From assembly GCA_947649615.1 (NCBI GenBank), contig CANSSG010000006.1, positions 1 through 64,000 on the forward strand: 64,000 nt of DNA, read 5' to 3'. The position numbers and the translations under genes were made by a program. The DNA is from an uncultured Clostridia bacterium (GTDB lineage Bacteria > Bacillota > Clostridia > Oscillospirales > Oscillospiraceae). Of the stretch, positions 15,749-23,357 are shown piece after piece. The notes beneath the pieces were generated by a model. The model made no database searches and was not told the DNA's origin. It saw only the letters and a program-made list of their open reading frames with translations. Numbering within the stretch: position 1 is the first letter of the stretch; each line of letters opens with the position of its first letter.

Positions 15749-16318
15749 ATGCTTTACATTCTTCTGGCGGCCCTGCTTCTGCTGATTGCCGCCCTGCTGT
15801 GGCGCAGCCAGACAGCCCCCTCCGCAGCCCGTCCCGCCCCGCCCAAGCCGCCCGCGCTTTCGGAACAGACGGTTGACAGCCTGTGCGCCGCCGTTTCGGC
15901 GTTGCAAGCGCTAATGGGCCACCCCCGCTTAGGGGGTCCTGGATTTCTCACCCTGCGTCTGCTGCCGGACGGCGCAGCCGCGGCGGCCGCCCAGTATCCC
16001 AACATCCACGAAGTCCTCTACCGCCGCATCGTCCGCCGGGAGCTTTCACCGGAGGAGCTTCTTGCGGAGGGCTTTCCCCCTTCATTGCTGGCGCTCGCCC
16101 CGGATTTTGAGACGGAGAGCGGCGGCACCGTCCTGCTGACGGCGCACGTCCCGCTGGACCCTGGAGCGGCCTGGGCTGCGGCAGACTTCCGCCAGCGGCA
16201 AATGGTGCTGAACATTTTGGCGGAGCGCCTGCGGGAGCGGTTCCCCTCGCTTTTTGTGCGCTGCGTCGGCGGCGAACTGCTGCTGTCGCCCATCCAGAAG
16301 CCGGTAAAGGCTTTATAA
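15749..16318 (+). CDS. Membrane-anchored protein of unknown function
   Basis: A 189-residue protein with one N-terminal hydrophobic segment (LYILLAALLLLIAALLW, about 2-18), then an Ala/Pro-rich linker (about 20-40) and a soluble domain with no motif I know. It ends RCVGGELLLSPIQ. The N-terminal anchor without cleavage site suggests a bitopic protein. Start 15749 is ten bases after AAAGGAG. An overlapping ATG at 15742 is in another frame. Its stop overlaps the convergent radical SAM gene by six bases. Regulation is probably by the divergent XRE gene. Function unknown. Confidence 0.75.
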   Translation: MLYILLAALLLLIAALLWRSQTAPSAARPAPPKPPALSEQTVDSLCAAVSALQALMGHPRLGGPGFLTLRLLPDGAAAAAAQYPNIHEVLYRRIVRRELSPEELLAEGFPPSLLALAPDFETESGGTVLLTAHVPLDPGAAWAAADFRQRQMVLNILAERLRERFPSLFVRCVGGELLLSPIQKPVKAL

Positions 16319-17248
16319 GTGGGGCAGGCCCTCCCGGTACCGCCGGAGGGCTTCTTCACTGTACCGTTCCATCATGTTGTCCAGCGCGGCCAGCAGCGCG
16401 TCCTTGTCCTGCGGAAGCCGCCCTTCCAGATTCACAGCGTTGGACGCCCCCAGGGCGGCAAAAATTACGGGGATGTCCAGATGCTCCACCAGGGTACGGA
16501 CCTCCGCCAATTTTTCTTTCTCCCCGGCTTCCCGCCAGTTCCCCGCCTGGATTTCTGCAAACAGCCTGGATTCCGGGAACACCGTCAGCATGGAAGAACC
16601 GATCCGGCGGGGATGGGTCTGGTTAAAGATTCCGGCGGAGAGGGCGGCGCTTTCCGTACCCCGCCCCGCCCCGGCGATGCCCGCCAAATAGAAAAAGTGG
16701 TAGCCGATGCCCGCTTCATCCAGCCGGCCGGACTGGGTAAGGATATCTTCCGGCCCATAGCCCTTGTCCATGAAATCCAGGGCGGCGCCGTCCCCGGTCT
16801 CCACGCCGATGGTCAAGCCGTCGAATCCCGCCCGCGCCAGCCGGGCCAGCTCGCCGTCAGATTTCAGCCCCACGTCCGTCACCCGGGCGAAGCAGCCGAT
16901 GGTTTCGCATTGGGGGAAGTATGTGCGGGCCATTTCCGCAATGCGCTCCAGCCGTTCCGTTTTCAGCACAAAGGGGTTGGCCCCTGTCAGAAACACCCGC
17001 CGCACCGGCTCCGGCCCCGGCAGTCCTTGTAAGCGCAGCCCCAACTGTTCCAGCGGCCCGGTCTGTACCATCTGCGCTTCCCGCAGGTCGCTTTCCATAT
17101 CCTCCAGCGGCGACATGCGGAAGGGGAACGGCAGGTCCTCATATAACGTGCAGAACTTGCAATGATGGTGGGTACATCCCGCCGTAGCTTCCAGCAGAAG
17201 CGAACCGCTTTCATAAGGCGGCCGCCAAATCGTCCCAGTAAAATGCAT
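16313..17248 (-). CDS. Radical SAM protein
   Basis: A 311-residue radical S-adenosylmethionine enzyme. The Cys triad near residue 28 is in GCTHHHCKFC, spaced C-x4-C-x2-C, and would hold the 4Fe-4S cluster. VFLTGANPF and the Gly-containing SAM-binding strands follow in the TIM-barrel region, and GFDGLTIGVETG is typical of the Elp3/MiaB-like AdoMet fold. There is no extra C-terminal cluster domain. The family resembles uncharacterised radical SAM proteins of COG1032 type, so the substrate is unknown. I placed the start at ATG 17248, ten bases after AGGAG; a GTG six bases earlier is too close to the SD. Confidence 0.88.
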   Translation of the reverse strand: MHFTGTIWRPPYESGSLLLEATAGCTHHHCKFCTLYEDLPFPFRMSPLEDMESDLREAQMVQTGPLEQLGLRLQGLPGPEPVRRVFLTGANPFVLKTERLERIAEMARTYFPQCETIGCFARVTDVGLKSDGELARLARAGFDGLTIGVETGDGAALDFMDKGYGPEDILTQSGRLDEAGIGYHFFYLAGIAGAGRGTESAALSAGIFNQTHPRRIGSSMLTVFPESRLFAEIQAGNWREAGEKEKLAEVRTLVEHLDIPVIFAALGASNAVNLEGRLPQDKDALLAALDNMMERYSEEALRRYREGLPHL

Positions 17249-17416
17249 AAACACATCGCTCCTTTTTTTAAATTGCCCCTATGCTACACCGGAAGATTCC
17301 ATTCCGCAAGTACGCAAAATATTTTGACCAAGTATACAGGCGGATACCGCCGGGCGAATTTTTGTAAAATCCCCGCCAGGAAATGCGGGCAAGTGCGGGA
17401 ACTATAAAAATTGCTA

Positions 17417-17445
17417 TTGACATTTAGGTTGCGCACTGCTATAAT
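17417..17445 (+). promoter_or_regulatory. Promoter of tRNA-Leu
   Basis: TTGACA (17417-17422), 17 bp, TATAAT (17440-17445), 24 bp before the tRNA 5' end. The 168 bases before it, back to the radical SAM start, show nothing else. Confidence 0.9.
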
Positions 17446-17469
17446 GAGCACCGTCCTGAGTTATTTGAC

Positions 17470-17557
17470 GCGCGAGTGGTGGAATTGGCAGACTCGCTAG
17501 ATTCAGGTTCTAGTGCTCATTACGGGCGTGCGGGTTCAAGTCCCGCCTCGCGCACCA
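17470..17557 (+). tRNA. tRNA-Leu (anticodon CAG)
   Basis: An 88-nt class II tRNA. The acceptor GCGCGAG pairs with CTCGCGC, the anticodon arm is CTAGA-TTCAGGT-TCTAG with CAG (decoding CUG), there is a long variable arm, and the T arm has GGTTCAAGTCC. CCA is encoded. It has its own promoter and terminator. Confidence 0.96.
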
Positions 17558-17596
17558 AAAAAGGTACACTGCTAGGCAGTGTACCTTTTTCTTTTT
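17558..17596 (+). terminator. Intrinsic terminator of tRNA-Leu
   Basis: GGTACACTGC-tag-GCAGTGTACC followed by TTTTTCTTTTT, directly after the tRNA. Confidence 0.92.
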
Positions 17597-17680
17597 ACAA
17601 ATTTGCGCCTTCGGCGTGAACCCCTGGGAAGCATCTTTTTTGAAAGGCAAAAACTGCATCCGGCTGGCTTGAAAAAAGTG

Positions 17681-17720
17681 GTTGACAAACGTCTACCTTA
17701 GTGCTATATTGTTGGTAGAC
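17681..17720 (+). promoter_or_regulatory. Promoter and BlaI-type operator
   Basis: TTGACA (17681-17686), 17 bp, TATATT (17704-17709). A perfect inverted repeat, CGTCTACC (17689-17696) and GGTAGACG (17713-17720), flanks the -10 box. BlaI/MecI proteins bind as dimers to short dyads with TACA/TGTA-like cores over their own promoters, so this is the probable autoregulatory site. Confidence 0.8.
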
Positions 17721-17751
17721 GGTTGTATACCTAAGAAAGGGGTCCTTGTTA

Positions 17752-18135
17752 GTGGCCGAAATCAAAAACGCGCTTTCCGACTGCGAATGGAAGCTTATGA
17801 ACCGGTTGTGGGAACGGCCTATGACCATCATGGAGCTGACAAACTGCGTCCAGGAGGAGACCGGATGGTCAAAAAACACCGTAATCACGATGCTCACCCG
17901 TCTGGAAGCTAAGGGCGTGGTACGGGGGGAGCGGTTGGAGCGCGCCAAAGTCTTTTATCCCGTCCTCGATAAAAAGGACGCCGCTAAGGCCGAGACGGAC
18001 AGCTTTTTGGGGAAGGTCTACGGCGGAAGCCTTGGGCTGATGATGAGCGCGATGGTCGAAAGCCGGAGCCTGTCCGAAAGCGATGTGGCGGAGCTGGCTG
18101 CAATCCTCGAAAAGGCGGGAGGTAAGGCAAAATGA
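17752..18135 (+). CDS. BlaI/MecI-family transcriptional repressor
   Basis: A 127-residue winged-helix repressor. Residues about 5-75 are the DNA-binding domain (LSDCEWKLMNRLWERPMTIM, WSKNTVITMLTRLEAKGVV) and the rest forms the dimerisation region that BlaR-type proteases cleave in relatives. I chose GTG 17752, nine bases after AAGGGG; a TTG at 17746 is possible. The stop overlaps the start of the M56 protease gene by four bases, the classic blaI-blaR1 arrangement. No beta-lactamase or penicillin-binding protein is nearby; the downstream gene encodes a Cys/His-rich secreted protein. The target is probably this operon, through the dyad at 17689-17720. Confidence 0.92.
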   Translation: MAEIKNALSDCEWKLMNRLWERPMTIMELTNCVQEETGWSKNTVITMLTRLEAKGVVRGERLERAKVFYPVLDKKDAAKAETDSFLGKVYGGSLGLMMSAMVESRSLSESDVAELAAILEKAGGKAK

Positions 18136-20591
18136 AGGAAGTTCTATTGACTTCTTCCGCGTTGATTTTAGCCCTGCTGCTGGTGCGGCGGGCGTTCCGG
18201 GAGAAGATTTCCCGAAGGGTGCAGTACGCCCTGTGGGGGCTGGTTCTGCTGAGGCTGCTGATCCCCGTGCAGCTTCCGGCGGTGGATTTCAGCCTGCTCT
18301 CTGTGGCGGAACCCGCTGCCGCGCGGGTGGAGGAAACCCTGGCGGGCAATCCCATCTATGTGCTGCCTGTGTCCACGCAGGAAATTGCGGCCTCTTCCGC
18401 CAGGCCCAACGTCATCCTGCCCGTAGAGGGAAGGTATTCCGCCGTGAGCCAGGAGGACGGCCAGCCTGCCGTCTTGACGCGGTATGCGTTTACCTTGCAG
18501 GAAGCCTTGCGGTTGATTTGGTATGGCGGCATTGCTTGTATGGGGCTGTGGCTCATTGTATCCAATCTACGCTTCTGGCGGATGCTCCGAAGGAACCGCA
18601 TCCCATTGACGTTTCCGGATTGCAAATATCCGGTATATCTGATGGAAAACGGGCTGGTTTCCCCCTGCCTGTTCGGGATTTTCAGGCCGGCGGTATACCT
18701 GACCCCCGCCGCCATGGAGAGCAAAGCAGGCCTCTGCCATGTGCTGGCCCACGAGGAGACCCATGGACGGCATCTGGACTCCCTGTGGGCGCTGCTCAGA
18801 AGCCTTTGCCTGGCCGTGTATTGGTTCGACCCGCTGGTCTGGTGGGCCGCTGCCGCTGCGAAAGAAGATTGCGAGCTGGCCTGCGACGAGGGGGCGCTCC
18901 GGCGGCTGGGCGGGGAGGAGCGGATTCCCTATGGGCAGACATTGCTGCGGCTCATCCCCTTGAAAAAGGCGGCGGGGCATGTGATGCTGACCGCTACTAC
19001 GATGACCTCCGATAAAAGGCGGATGAAGGCGCGTATTCTGCGGATTGCCGAAAACCGCAAAATGAAAACCGCCGCGCTGTGTACCGCGCTGGCCGTGATT
19101 GCAGTAGTGTGCGCGGTGACCTTTACCGGGTGCAGCGCGGAGGAAAACCGGGAGCCGTCTCCGGACGGCCCGAATGCGGAACAACCCACCGCTCTAAAAG
19201 CACCCGCCAAACCCGAACCGGAGGACGCACCAGCCCGGGACGTGGAGTTGTGGATACCGCTTTCGGATTTACAGCCGCATAAGCTGGAAAAGGTGGAGAC
19301 CCTTTCCGCCGCTCCCGTATTCAATAGTGGACACCATGGGGAGGGACACCATAACGAAGCGCGCCATAACGCCCGCTGTACCGGAAACGGGACAAAAACC
19401 GTGGGGGATTGCGGGATATTCTCCTGGACCTGCGGCGATATGACCTACATTTCTTCCCATGACCTGCGCAGCAGCGTCTTCCCCAGCGACTACTTCCTCT
19501 GTTTCGAACGGGCTGACTGCGTGGCAGAACCCTTTACCAACGTGCTGGGATACGACGGGGTTATGATTGACTATTTCACATGGTTAGAGGACGAGGAGAT
19601 ATATTGCTACGTCAACGACTACTATGTCTTTGATGAAGACGGGAGCATCTACCTCCTGGCCCGGGTCTACGGCATATCGGAGCAGATGGATTTGGATGGG
19701 GACGGGACAATGGAGCTGGTTGGGACGGATACCGCCCTTCACGCCCAGATTTTCTTCCAGCAGGATGGGGATATCTTTGAAGCGGATATCCGGGCGCTGC
19801 TGCGCGAAAACTGGAACTGCTGGGATGAGGACAGCCCGTGGACGGAAAGCCTTGGCCTGGACCACTACGGATTCTTTGGCTGGTATCCTGGACACATGCT
19901 CCTCTCCAGCAGGGTTGTCTCTGCCAAGGCCGATGGCGGAGAACTGCAAATGACGGGATATCAAGACACCACCCCCGCCGGCCCTGCACTGGATAAATGC
20001 ACGGCGTATCTGTACCTGTCTGCACTGGTTCCCGCTATGGCGGACGATGGTACGGAGCGGCCCGTATACGCCTACAGGGAGCTGTACTTTGACGGCAGCA
20101 GTCTCGTGCTGGTCAAACCCCCTGAACGGGAAATGACGGATCATCTGCTGGACGGCGTCCAGGACTTGAGCGCCGTTGTGGACGCCGCCAGGGCGTTGGC
20201 AAAAACCACCTTCGACCAGTGGCGCGAAGGCTACACCACCGGGGAAGGCAACCTCCCGCTTACCTGGGACGACTACTGCATCACCGATATTCAGCATGTC
20301 TACCCCACCGGGCCGGACCAGCCGGGGCAAAATCTGATGGTTTACCGCGTCAGCTTGGAGTTCCATACGCCTACTCCCGCCCATGTGATCCATGCCGCAG
20401 GCATTGCCGCCCGGGAGGACGGGTGGGTCAATGGCTTCTGGACGGACGTCAGCCCCTATCTGGCGTTCCAACTCCTGGAGGACGGTTCCTGTAAACAGCT
20501 TGCGTGTTCGATCCCGGGGGACTGTCCTTGGGATTCGGAGGCGTTCCTGGCGAACGTCTCCCAACTTCTGACGGATAACGGCTTGACATGA
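18132..20591 (+). CDS. BlaR1/M56-family membrane metalloprotease with an unusual extracellular domain
   Basis: An 819-residue integral membrane sensor-protease. Three N-terminal membrane segments (about 3-16, 30-45, 115-140) precede the M56 domain, with zinc motif HEETH at about 206-210 and the third ligand Glu in ELACDE near 247. A final segment (about 311-331) ends TFTGC. In BlaR1 the outside domain is a beta-lactam-binding fold. Here it is about 485 residues with no penicillin-binding SxxK pattern that I can see. It has a His cluster near 399-412 (SGHHGEGHHNEARHN), several Cys, and an EF-hand-like loop DLDGDGTMELV near 518. These point to a metal or other non-antibiotic signal (inference). 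Coupled to the BlaI gene; a promoter for the next gene overlaps its stop. Confidence 0.9.
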   Translation: MKEVLLTSSALILALLLVRRAFREKISRRVQYALWGLVLLRLLIPVQLPAVDFSLLSVAEPAAARVEETLAGNPIYVLPVSTQEIAASSARPNVILPVEGRYSAVSQEDGQPAVLTRYAFTLQEALRLIWYGGIACMGLWLIVSNLRFWRMLRRNRIPLTFPDCKYPVYLMENGLVSPCLFGIFRPAVYLTPAAMESKAGLCHVLAHEETHGRHLDSLWALLRSLCLAVYWFDPLVWWAAAAAKEDCELACDEGALRRLGGEERIPYGQTLLRLIPLKKAAGHVMLTATTMTSDKRRMKARILRIAENRKMKTAALCTALAVIAVVCAVTFTGCSAEENREPSPDGPNAEQPTALKAPAKPEPEDAPARDVELWIPLSDLQPHKLEKVETLSAAPVFNSGHHGEGHHNEARHNARCTGNGTKTVGDCGIFSWTCGDMTYISSHDLRSSVFPSDYFLCFERADCVAEPFTNVLGYDGVMIDYFTWLEDEEIYCYVNDYYVFDEDGSIYLLARVYGISEQMDLDGDGTMELVGTDTALHAQIFFQQDGDIFEADIRALLRENWNCWDEDSPWTESLGLDHYGFFGWYPGHMLLSSRVVSAKADGGELQMTGYQDTTPAGPALDKCTAYLYLSALVPAMADDGTERPVYAYRELYFDGSSLVLVKPPEREMTDHLLDGVQDLSAVVDAARALAKTTFDQWREGYTTGEGNLPLTWDDYCITDIQHVYPTGPDQPGQNLMVYRVSLEFHTPTPAHVIHAAGIAAREDGWVNGFWTDVSPYLAFQLLEDGSCKQLACSIPGDCPWDSEAFLANVSQLLTDNGLT

Positions 20592-20611
20592 CCGTTCTTT
20601 CGTGCTATCTT
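20583..20611 (+). promoter_or_regulatory. Promoter of the Cys/His-repeat protein gene
   Basis: TTGACA (20583-20588) overlaps the last codons and stop of the M56 gene; 17 bp; TATCTT (20606-20611). It lacks the CGTCTACC dyad seen at 17689, so it may not be under BlaI control. Confidence 0.7.
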
Positions 20612-20636
20612 CAACTTTATAAAGGAGGCGTTTCCA

Positions 20637-21176
20637 ATGAACACTAATTTACCCGCACCCCGCAAGCCTGCCCGGAAACGGACGGCGGTTCTGCTCCTGG
20701 CCTGCCTGACGGCGCTGGCCCTGGTGGTTCCGGCTATGGCCCACGGCCACGGCGGCGGACACCACGGCGGCCGCGGCTGGTACGCCCAGCCACAGCCGGC
20801 GCAGATCACTGTTTGTACCGTGGAGGGCTGTGAGGCCGCCGGACGGCACACCCACAACGGCGTGACCTACTGCGGCTATGGCCACACCGGCGGCGTGTGC
20901 GACGGCAAGTGTCTCGCGCTTTGTACCGTGGAGGGCTGCGAGGTGGCCGGCCGGCACATCCATGACGGCGTGACCTACTGCGGCAGCAATCATGCCGGCG
21001 GGTTCTGCAACGGGCAGTGCTTGACCCTGTGTCCTGTGGAGGGCTGCACGACCGCCGGACAGCACGTCCATGACGGCGTGGCGTACTGCGGCAACCACCA
21101 TGAGGCGGGTTACTGCGGCGGCGGCTGTGCCGCTGCCGGTTCCGGTATGGGACACCGGCACGGGTGCCACGGTTGA
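20637..21176 (+). CDS. Secreted protein with three Cys/His-rich 36-residue repeats
   Basis: A 179-residue exported protein. A basic N-terminus and hydrophobic core (RTAVLLLACLTALALVVPAM) end in AMA, a likely signal peptidase I site near 35. A His/Gly-rich stretch follows (HGHGGGHHGG, about 36-45). Residues 60-167 are three tandem 36-residue repeats sharing CxVEGC, GxHxHDGVxYCG and CxGxC. Each repeat has Cys at positions 1, 6, 20, 29 and 33 and His at 12, 14 and 24; the tail ends GHRHGCHG. Such ligand density fits zinc, copper or nickel binding outside the cell, but no family name comes to mind. SD AAAGGAGG. It follows the M56 sensor, whose outer domain also has a His cluster. Confidence 0.85.
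   Translation: MNTNLPAPRKPARKRTAVLLLACLTALALVVPAMAHGHGGGHHGGRGWYAQPQPAQITVCTVEGCEAAGRHTHNGVTYCGYGHTGGVCDGKCLALCTVEGCEVAGRHIHDGVTYCGSNHAGGFCNGQCLTLCPVEGCTTAGQHVHDGVAYCGNHHEAGYCGGGCAAAGSGMGHRHGCHG
20814..21137 (+). repeat. Three 108-bp tandem coding repeats
   Basis: Units at 20814-20921, 20922-21029 and 21030-21137 encode the Cys/His repeats. Units 1 and 2 are the most alike; unit 3 is more diverged. They are in-frame duplications within one gene, not a CRISPR array. Confidence 0.85.
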
Positions 21177-21197
21177 GACAAAATGAACGGTAAAAAG

Positions 21198-21230
21198 GCG
21201 GCGCGGATTTTCCGCGCCGTCTCTGTCTGT
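21198..21230 (+). terminator. Intrinsic terminator of the Cys/His-repeat gene
   Basis: GGCGGCGCGGA-ttt-TCCGCGCCGTC followed by a broken T-rich run (TCTGTCTGT), 21 bases after the stop. Confidence 0.65.
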
Positions 21231-21285
21231 CAAAAAAGACAAATCCAACCATTGAGAATTACCCCGGCCCCGCCGCAATTTTATC

Positions 21286-21314
21286 TTGCAACCGCGCATC
21301 AAACCTGCTATAAT
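21286..21314 (+). promoter_or_regulatory. Promoter of the uracil permease transcript
   Basis: TTGCAA (21286-21291), 17 bp, TATAAT (21309-21314). Transcription would start near 21321, giving a leader of about 180 nt before the permease start. Confidence 0.85.
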
Positions 21315-21346
21315 GGTACCCAACGCAAAAAAGGAGTACGAATGTG

Positions 21347-21505
21347 ATGAGGAAAGCCAGCCGCACCCATACGCCGGAACAGCCCATGGGGATGTCTTTT
21401 TTCATTTACATGTTTCGTGGACGGTCAAACGGATTGATCGTCTCTTTTTTTGCGCATACGGCGCGGCCTGTAGAACCGCGTAAGAGAGAAGGAGAAAGTT
21501 TATGA
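21347..21505 (+). CDS. Leader peptide spanning the attenuator of the uracil permease gene
   Basis: A 52-codon frame begins at ATG 21347 (or GTG 21344), 7-10 bases after AAGGAG. It runs through a U-rich stretch (MSFFIYM), through the terminator hairpin at 21420-21451, and ends with TGA 21503-21505, overlapping the permease ATG (21502) as ATGA. The peptide is basic and has no obvious function. The arrangement copies the E. coli pyrBI leader (pyrL). There a ribosome closely following RNA polymerase, when polymerase stalls at U-tracts under low UTP, stops the terminator from forming. No PyrR-binding consensus is visible. The frame and its overlaps are seen directly; the mechanism is inferred. Confidence 0.65.
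   Translation: MRKASRTHTPEQPMGMSFFIYMFRGRSNGLIVSFFAHTARPVEPRKREGESL
21420..21451 (+). terminator. Attenuator hairpin in the uracil permease leader
   Basis: GACGGTCAA-acgga-TTGATCGTC (21420-21442, one G-U pair) is followed by TCTTTTTTTG. The sequence 5' to it contains a second U-rich tract (21394-21416) where polymerase could pause. It lies about 100 nt after the promoter and 50 nt before the permease start, so full termination would silence the gene. Confidence 0.75.
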
Positions 21506-22860
21506 AAGAAAACACCGAAGCCATCCGGGACGCCCGGACACTGGGCCTGCCCAAAATGCTGCTGTTGGGCGTCCAGCACATGTTCGCCATGTTTGGGGCC
21601 ACGATTCTGGTACCCATCATTGTCAGCAGCGCCTACGGCCTGCCCCTGAGCATCCAGACCACCCTGTTTTTCGCCGGGGTAGGCACCCTCTTTTTCCACC
21701 TCTGCTCCAAGCTGAAGGTACCCGCCTTTTTAGGCTCGTCCTTCGCCTTCCTGGGTGGTTTTGAGACCATGAGCAAGATGGACCAGGGCATATACGCCGG
21801 AATGGAGCCTTCTGAAAAGCTGGCGTACGCCTGCGGCGGGATCGTGGCTGCGGGGCTGCTGTATCTGGTTCTGGCCCTTCTGGTAAAGGTAGTGGGGGTA
21901 AAGAAAGTCATGCGCTTCCTGCCCCCGGTGGTAACCGGGCCGATCATCGTCTGCATCGGCCTGAACCTGGCCCCCTCGGCGGTGTCCAACGCCTCCCAGT
22001 GCTGGCCCCTGGCCCTCATTGCCTTGTCGGTCATTATTGTGTTCAACATCTGGGGCAAGGGGATGCTCAAAATCATTCCCATTCTGCTGGGCGTGGTTAT
22101 TTCCTACATTGCCGCCGTCATCATGAACGCCCTTGGCATGGTAAACGCCGACGGCTCAGCGATCCTCAGCTTTGTCTCCGTAGCGGAAGCCGGCTGGCTA
22201 GGCCTGCCTCCCTTCCAGATTGCCAAGTTTGACCTCTCCGCCATTCTGGTGATGGCGCCCATCGCCATAGCGGCCATGATGGAGCACATTGGCGACATGT
22301 CGGCCATTTCCGCCACCGTCGGCGCCAACTTCATGGAGGACCCGGGCCTGCACCGCACCCTGATTGGCGACGGCCTGGCCACTACGCTCTCGGCCATGTT
22401 TGGCGGCCCGGCCAACACCACCTACGGCGAGAACACCGGCGTACTGGTTTTGTCCAAGGTCTACGACCCCCGTGTTATCCGTCTGGCGGCGGCATACGCG
22501 GTGAGTTTAGGCTTTATCCCCAAGATGGCCGGCATCATTGGCTCCATGCCCACCGCCATTGTAGGGGGCATCAGCTTCATGCTCTACGGCATGATTTCAG
22601 CCATCGGCGTACGGAACATTGTGGAAAACCAGGTAGACTTCACCAATTCCCGGAACCTGATTATTGCGGCGGTGATCCTGGTATGCGGCCTGGGCTTCTC
22701 CGGCGGCCTGACCTTCAGCGTAGGCGGGACGTCCATCACCCTCACGGCGCTCGCCATCGCGGCCATTGCAGGCATTGTCCTCAACGCGCTCCTGCCTGGA
22801 AACGACTACGAGTTCGGCGCGAACCCCTCCGGCGACCAGAACCGGGGCATCCACCACTGA
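21502..22860 (+). CDS. uraA: NCS2-family uracil permease
   Basis: A 452-residue nucleobase:cation symporter of the NCS2 (UraA/PyrP) type with about 14 membrane segments. Typical segments are LLLGVQHMFAMFGATILVP at the N-terminus, KVPAFLGSSFAF in TM3, MMEHIGDMSAIS (the Glu/His of the substrate site) near 260, and FGGPANTTYGENTGVL, which carries the second conserved Glu. It imports uracil with protons. ATG 21502 has GAGAAGGAG upstream and overlaps the leader-peptide stop. The leader hairpin implies control by attenuation, probably by pyrimidine supply. A terminator follows. Confidence 0.93.
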   Translation: MKENTEAIRDARTLGLPKMLLLGVQHMFAMFGATILVPIIVSSAYGLPLSIQTTLFFAGVGTLFFHLCSKLKVPAFLGSSFAFLGGFETMSKMDQGIYAGMEPSEKLAYACGGIVAAGLLYLVLALLVKVVGVKKVMRFLPPVVTGPIIVCIGLNLAPSAVSNASQCWPLALIALSVIIVFNIWGKGMLKIIPILLGVVISYIAAVIMNALGMVNADGSAILSFVSVAEAGWLGLPPFQIAKFDLSAILVMAPIAIAAMMEHIGDMSAISATVGANFMEDPGLHRTLIGDGLATTLSAMFGGPANTTYGENTGVLVLSKVYDPRVIRLAAAYAVSLGFIPKMAGIIGSMPTAIVGGISFMLYGMISAIGVRNIVENQVDFTNSRNLIIAAVILVCGLGFSGGLTFSVGGTSITLTALAIAAIAGIVLNALLPGNDYEFGANPSGDQNRGIHH

Positions 22861-22926
22861 TATCGTCCACTTCACCCGCTTCGGCTATAAAAGACCGGAC
22901 AAGCCCGCCGCATCTTTTTGACACGC

Positions 22927-22966
22927 AGAAGCCGGGCGGTTTCCCAGGAAACCGCCCGGCTTTTAT
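22927..22966. terminator. Bidirectional terminator between uraA and the convergent gene
   Basis: AAGCCGGGCGGTTTCC-cag-GGAAACCGCCCGGCTT with T runs on the + side; it serves both converging transcripts. Confidence 0.85.
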
Positions 22967-22973
22967 GCGCTGG

Positions 22974-23357
22974 TCATAAACCGGGACCGTATGTACCGTA
23001 CAGATCGACCGCGTACCTTTCCGGATGCTCCTTGTCGTAATAGACGGCGACCGTCTCCCGCTCAACAGGGGTCCGCACAGCCCAGTTGACGCAGCTAACC
23101 CCTTGATACGTCTCGCCGCCGGCGTGGTAAGTGAAATAGATAATGTGAGGGAACCGTGCGCCGTCCAGCGCGTGGCGGCGGGCGGCTTTCGTATTGACCT
23201 TGATCCACCAGCAGGCCTTCACTTCAGTGACCGTACCGGCGGCCCTGTAACCGGCGGCGATAATCGCCTGATTTTCCGCCGCAAGCTTCCGCCGCCCGGG
23301 GCCAAAGGTATCCGCCAGGCTCATTTTAACCTCTCTGAGCGTACGCAAAAGCCCCAT
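22974..23357 (-). CDS. DUF3592-like small protein downstream of rsmA
   Basis: A 127-residue protein. The N-terminus is basic (MGLLRTLREVKMSLADTFGP). The core, GTVTEVKACWWIKVN followed by PHIIYFTYHAGGETYQGVSC and TVAVYYDKEHPERYAV, has the strand pattern and YYDxxxPxxxxV signature of DUF3592-type domains. There is no strong membrane segment, unlike many such proteins. Its ATG overlaps the rsmA stop (TAATG), so the two are coupled. The family has no fixed function. Confidence 0.7.
   Translation of the reverse strand: MGLLRTLREVKMSLADTFGPGRRKLAAENQAIIAAGYRAAGTVTEVKACWWIKVNTKAARRHALDGARFPHIIYFTYHAGGETYQGVSCVNWAVRTPVERETVAVYYDKEHPERYAVDLYGTYGPGL

Noticed and set aside
17752-20591. A beta-lactam resistance regulator pair (blaI-blaR1)
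   Set aside because: The families match, but no beta-lactamase or PBP gene is near and the outside domain shows no recognisable SxxK/SxN/KTG set. BlaI/M56 pairs control many other functions.
20814-21137. Tandem 108-bp repeats that could suggest a CRISPR-like array
   Set aside because: They are contiguous without spacers and encode in-frame protein repeats. No CRISPR array was seen anywhere in the window.
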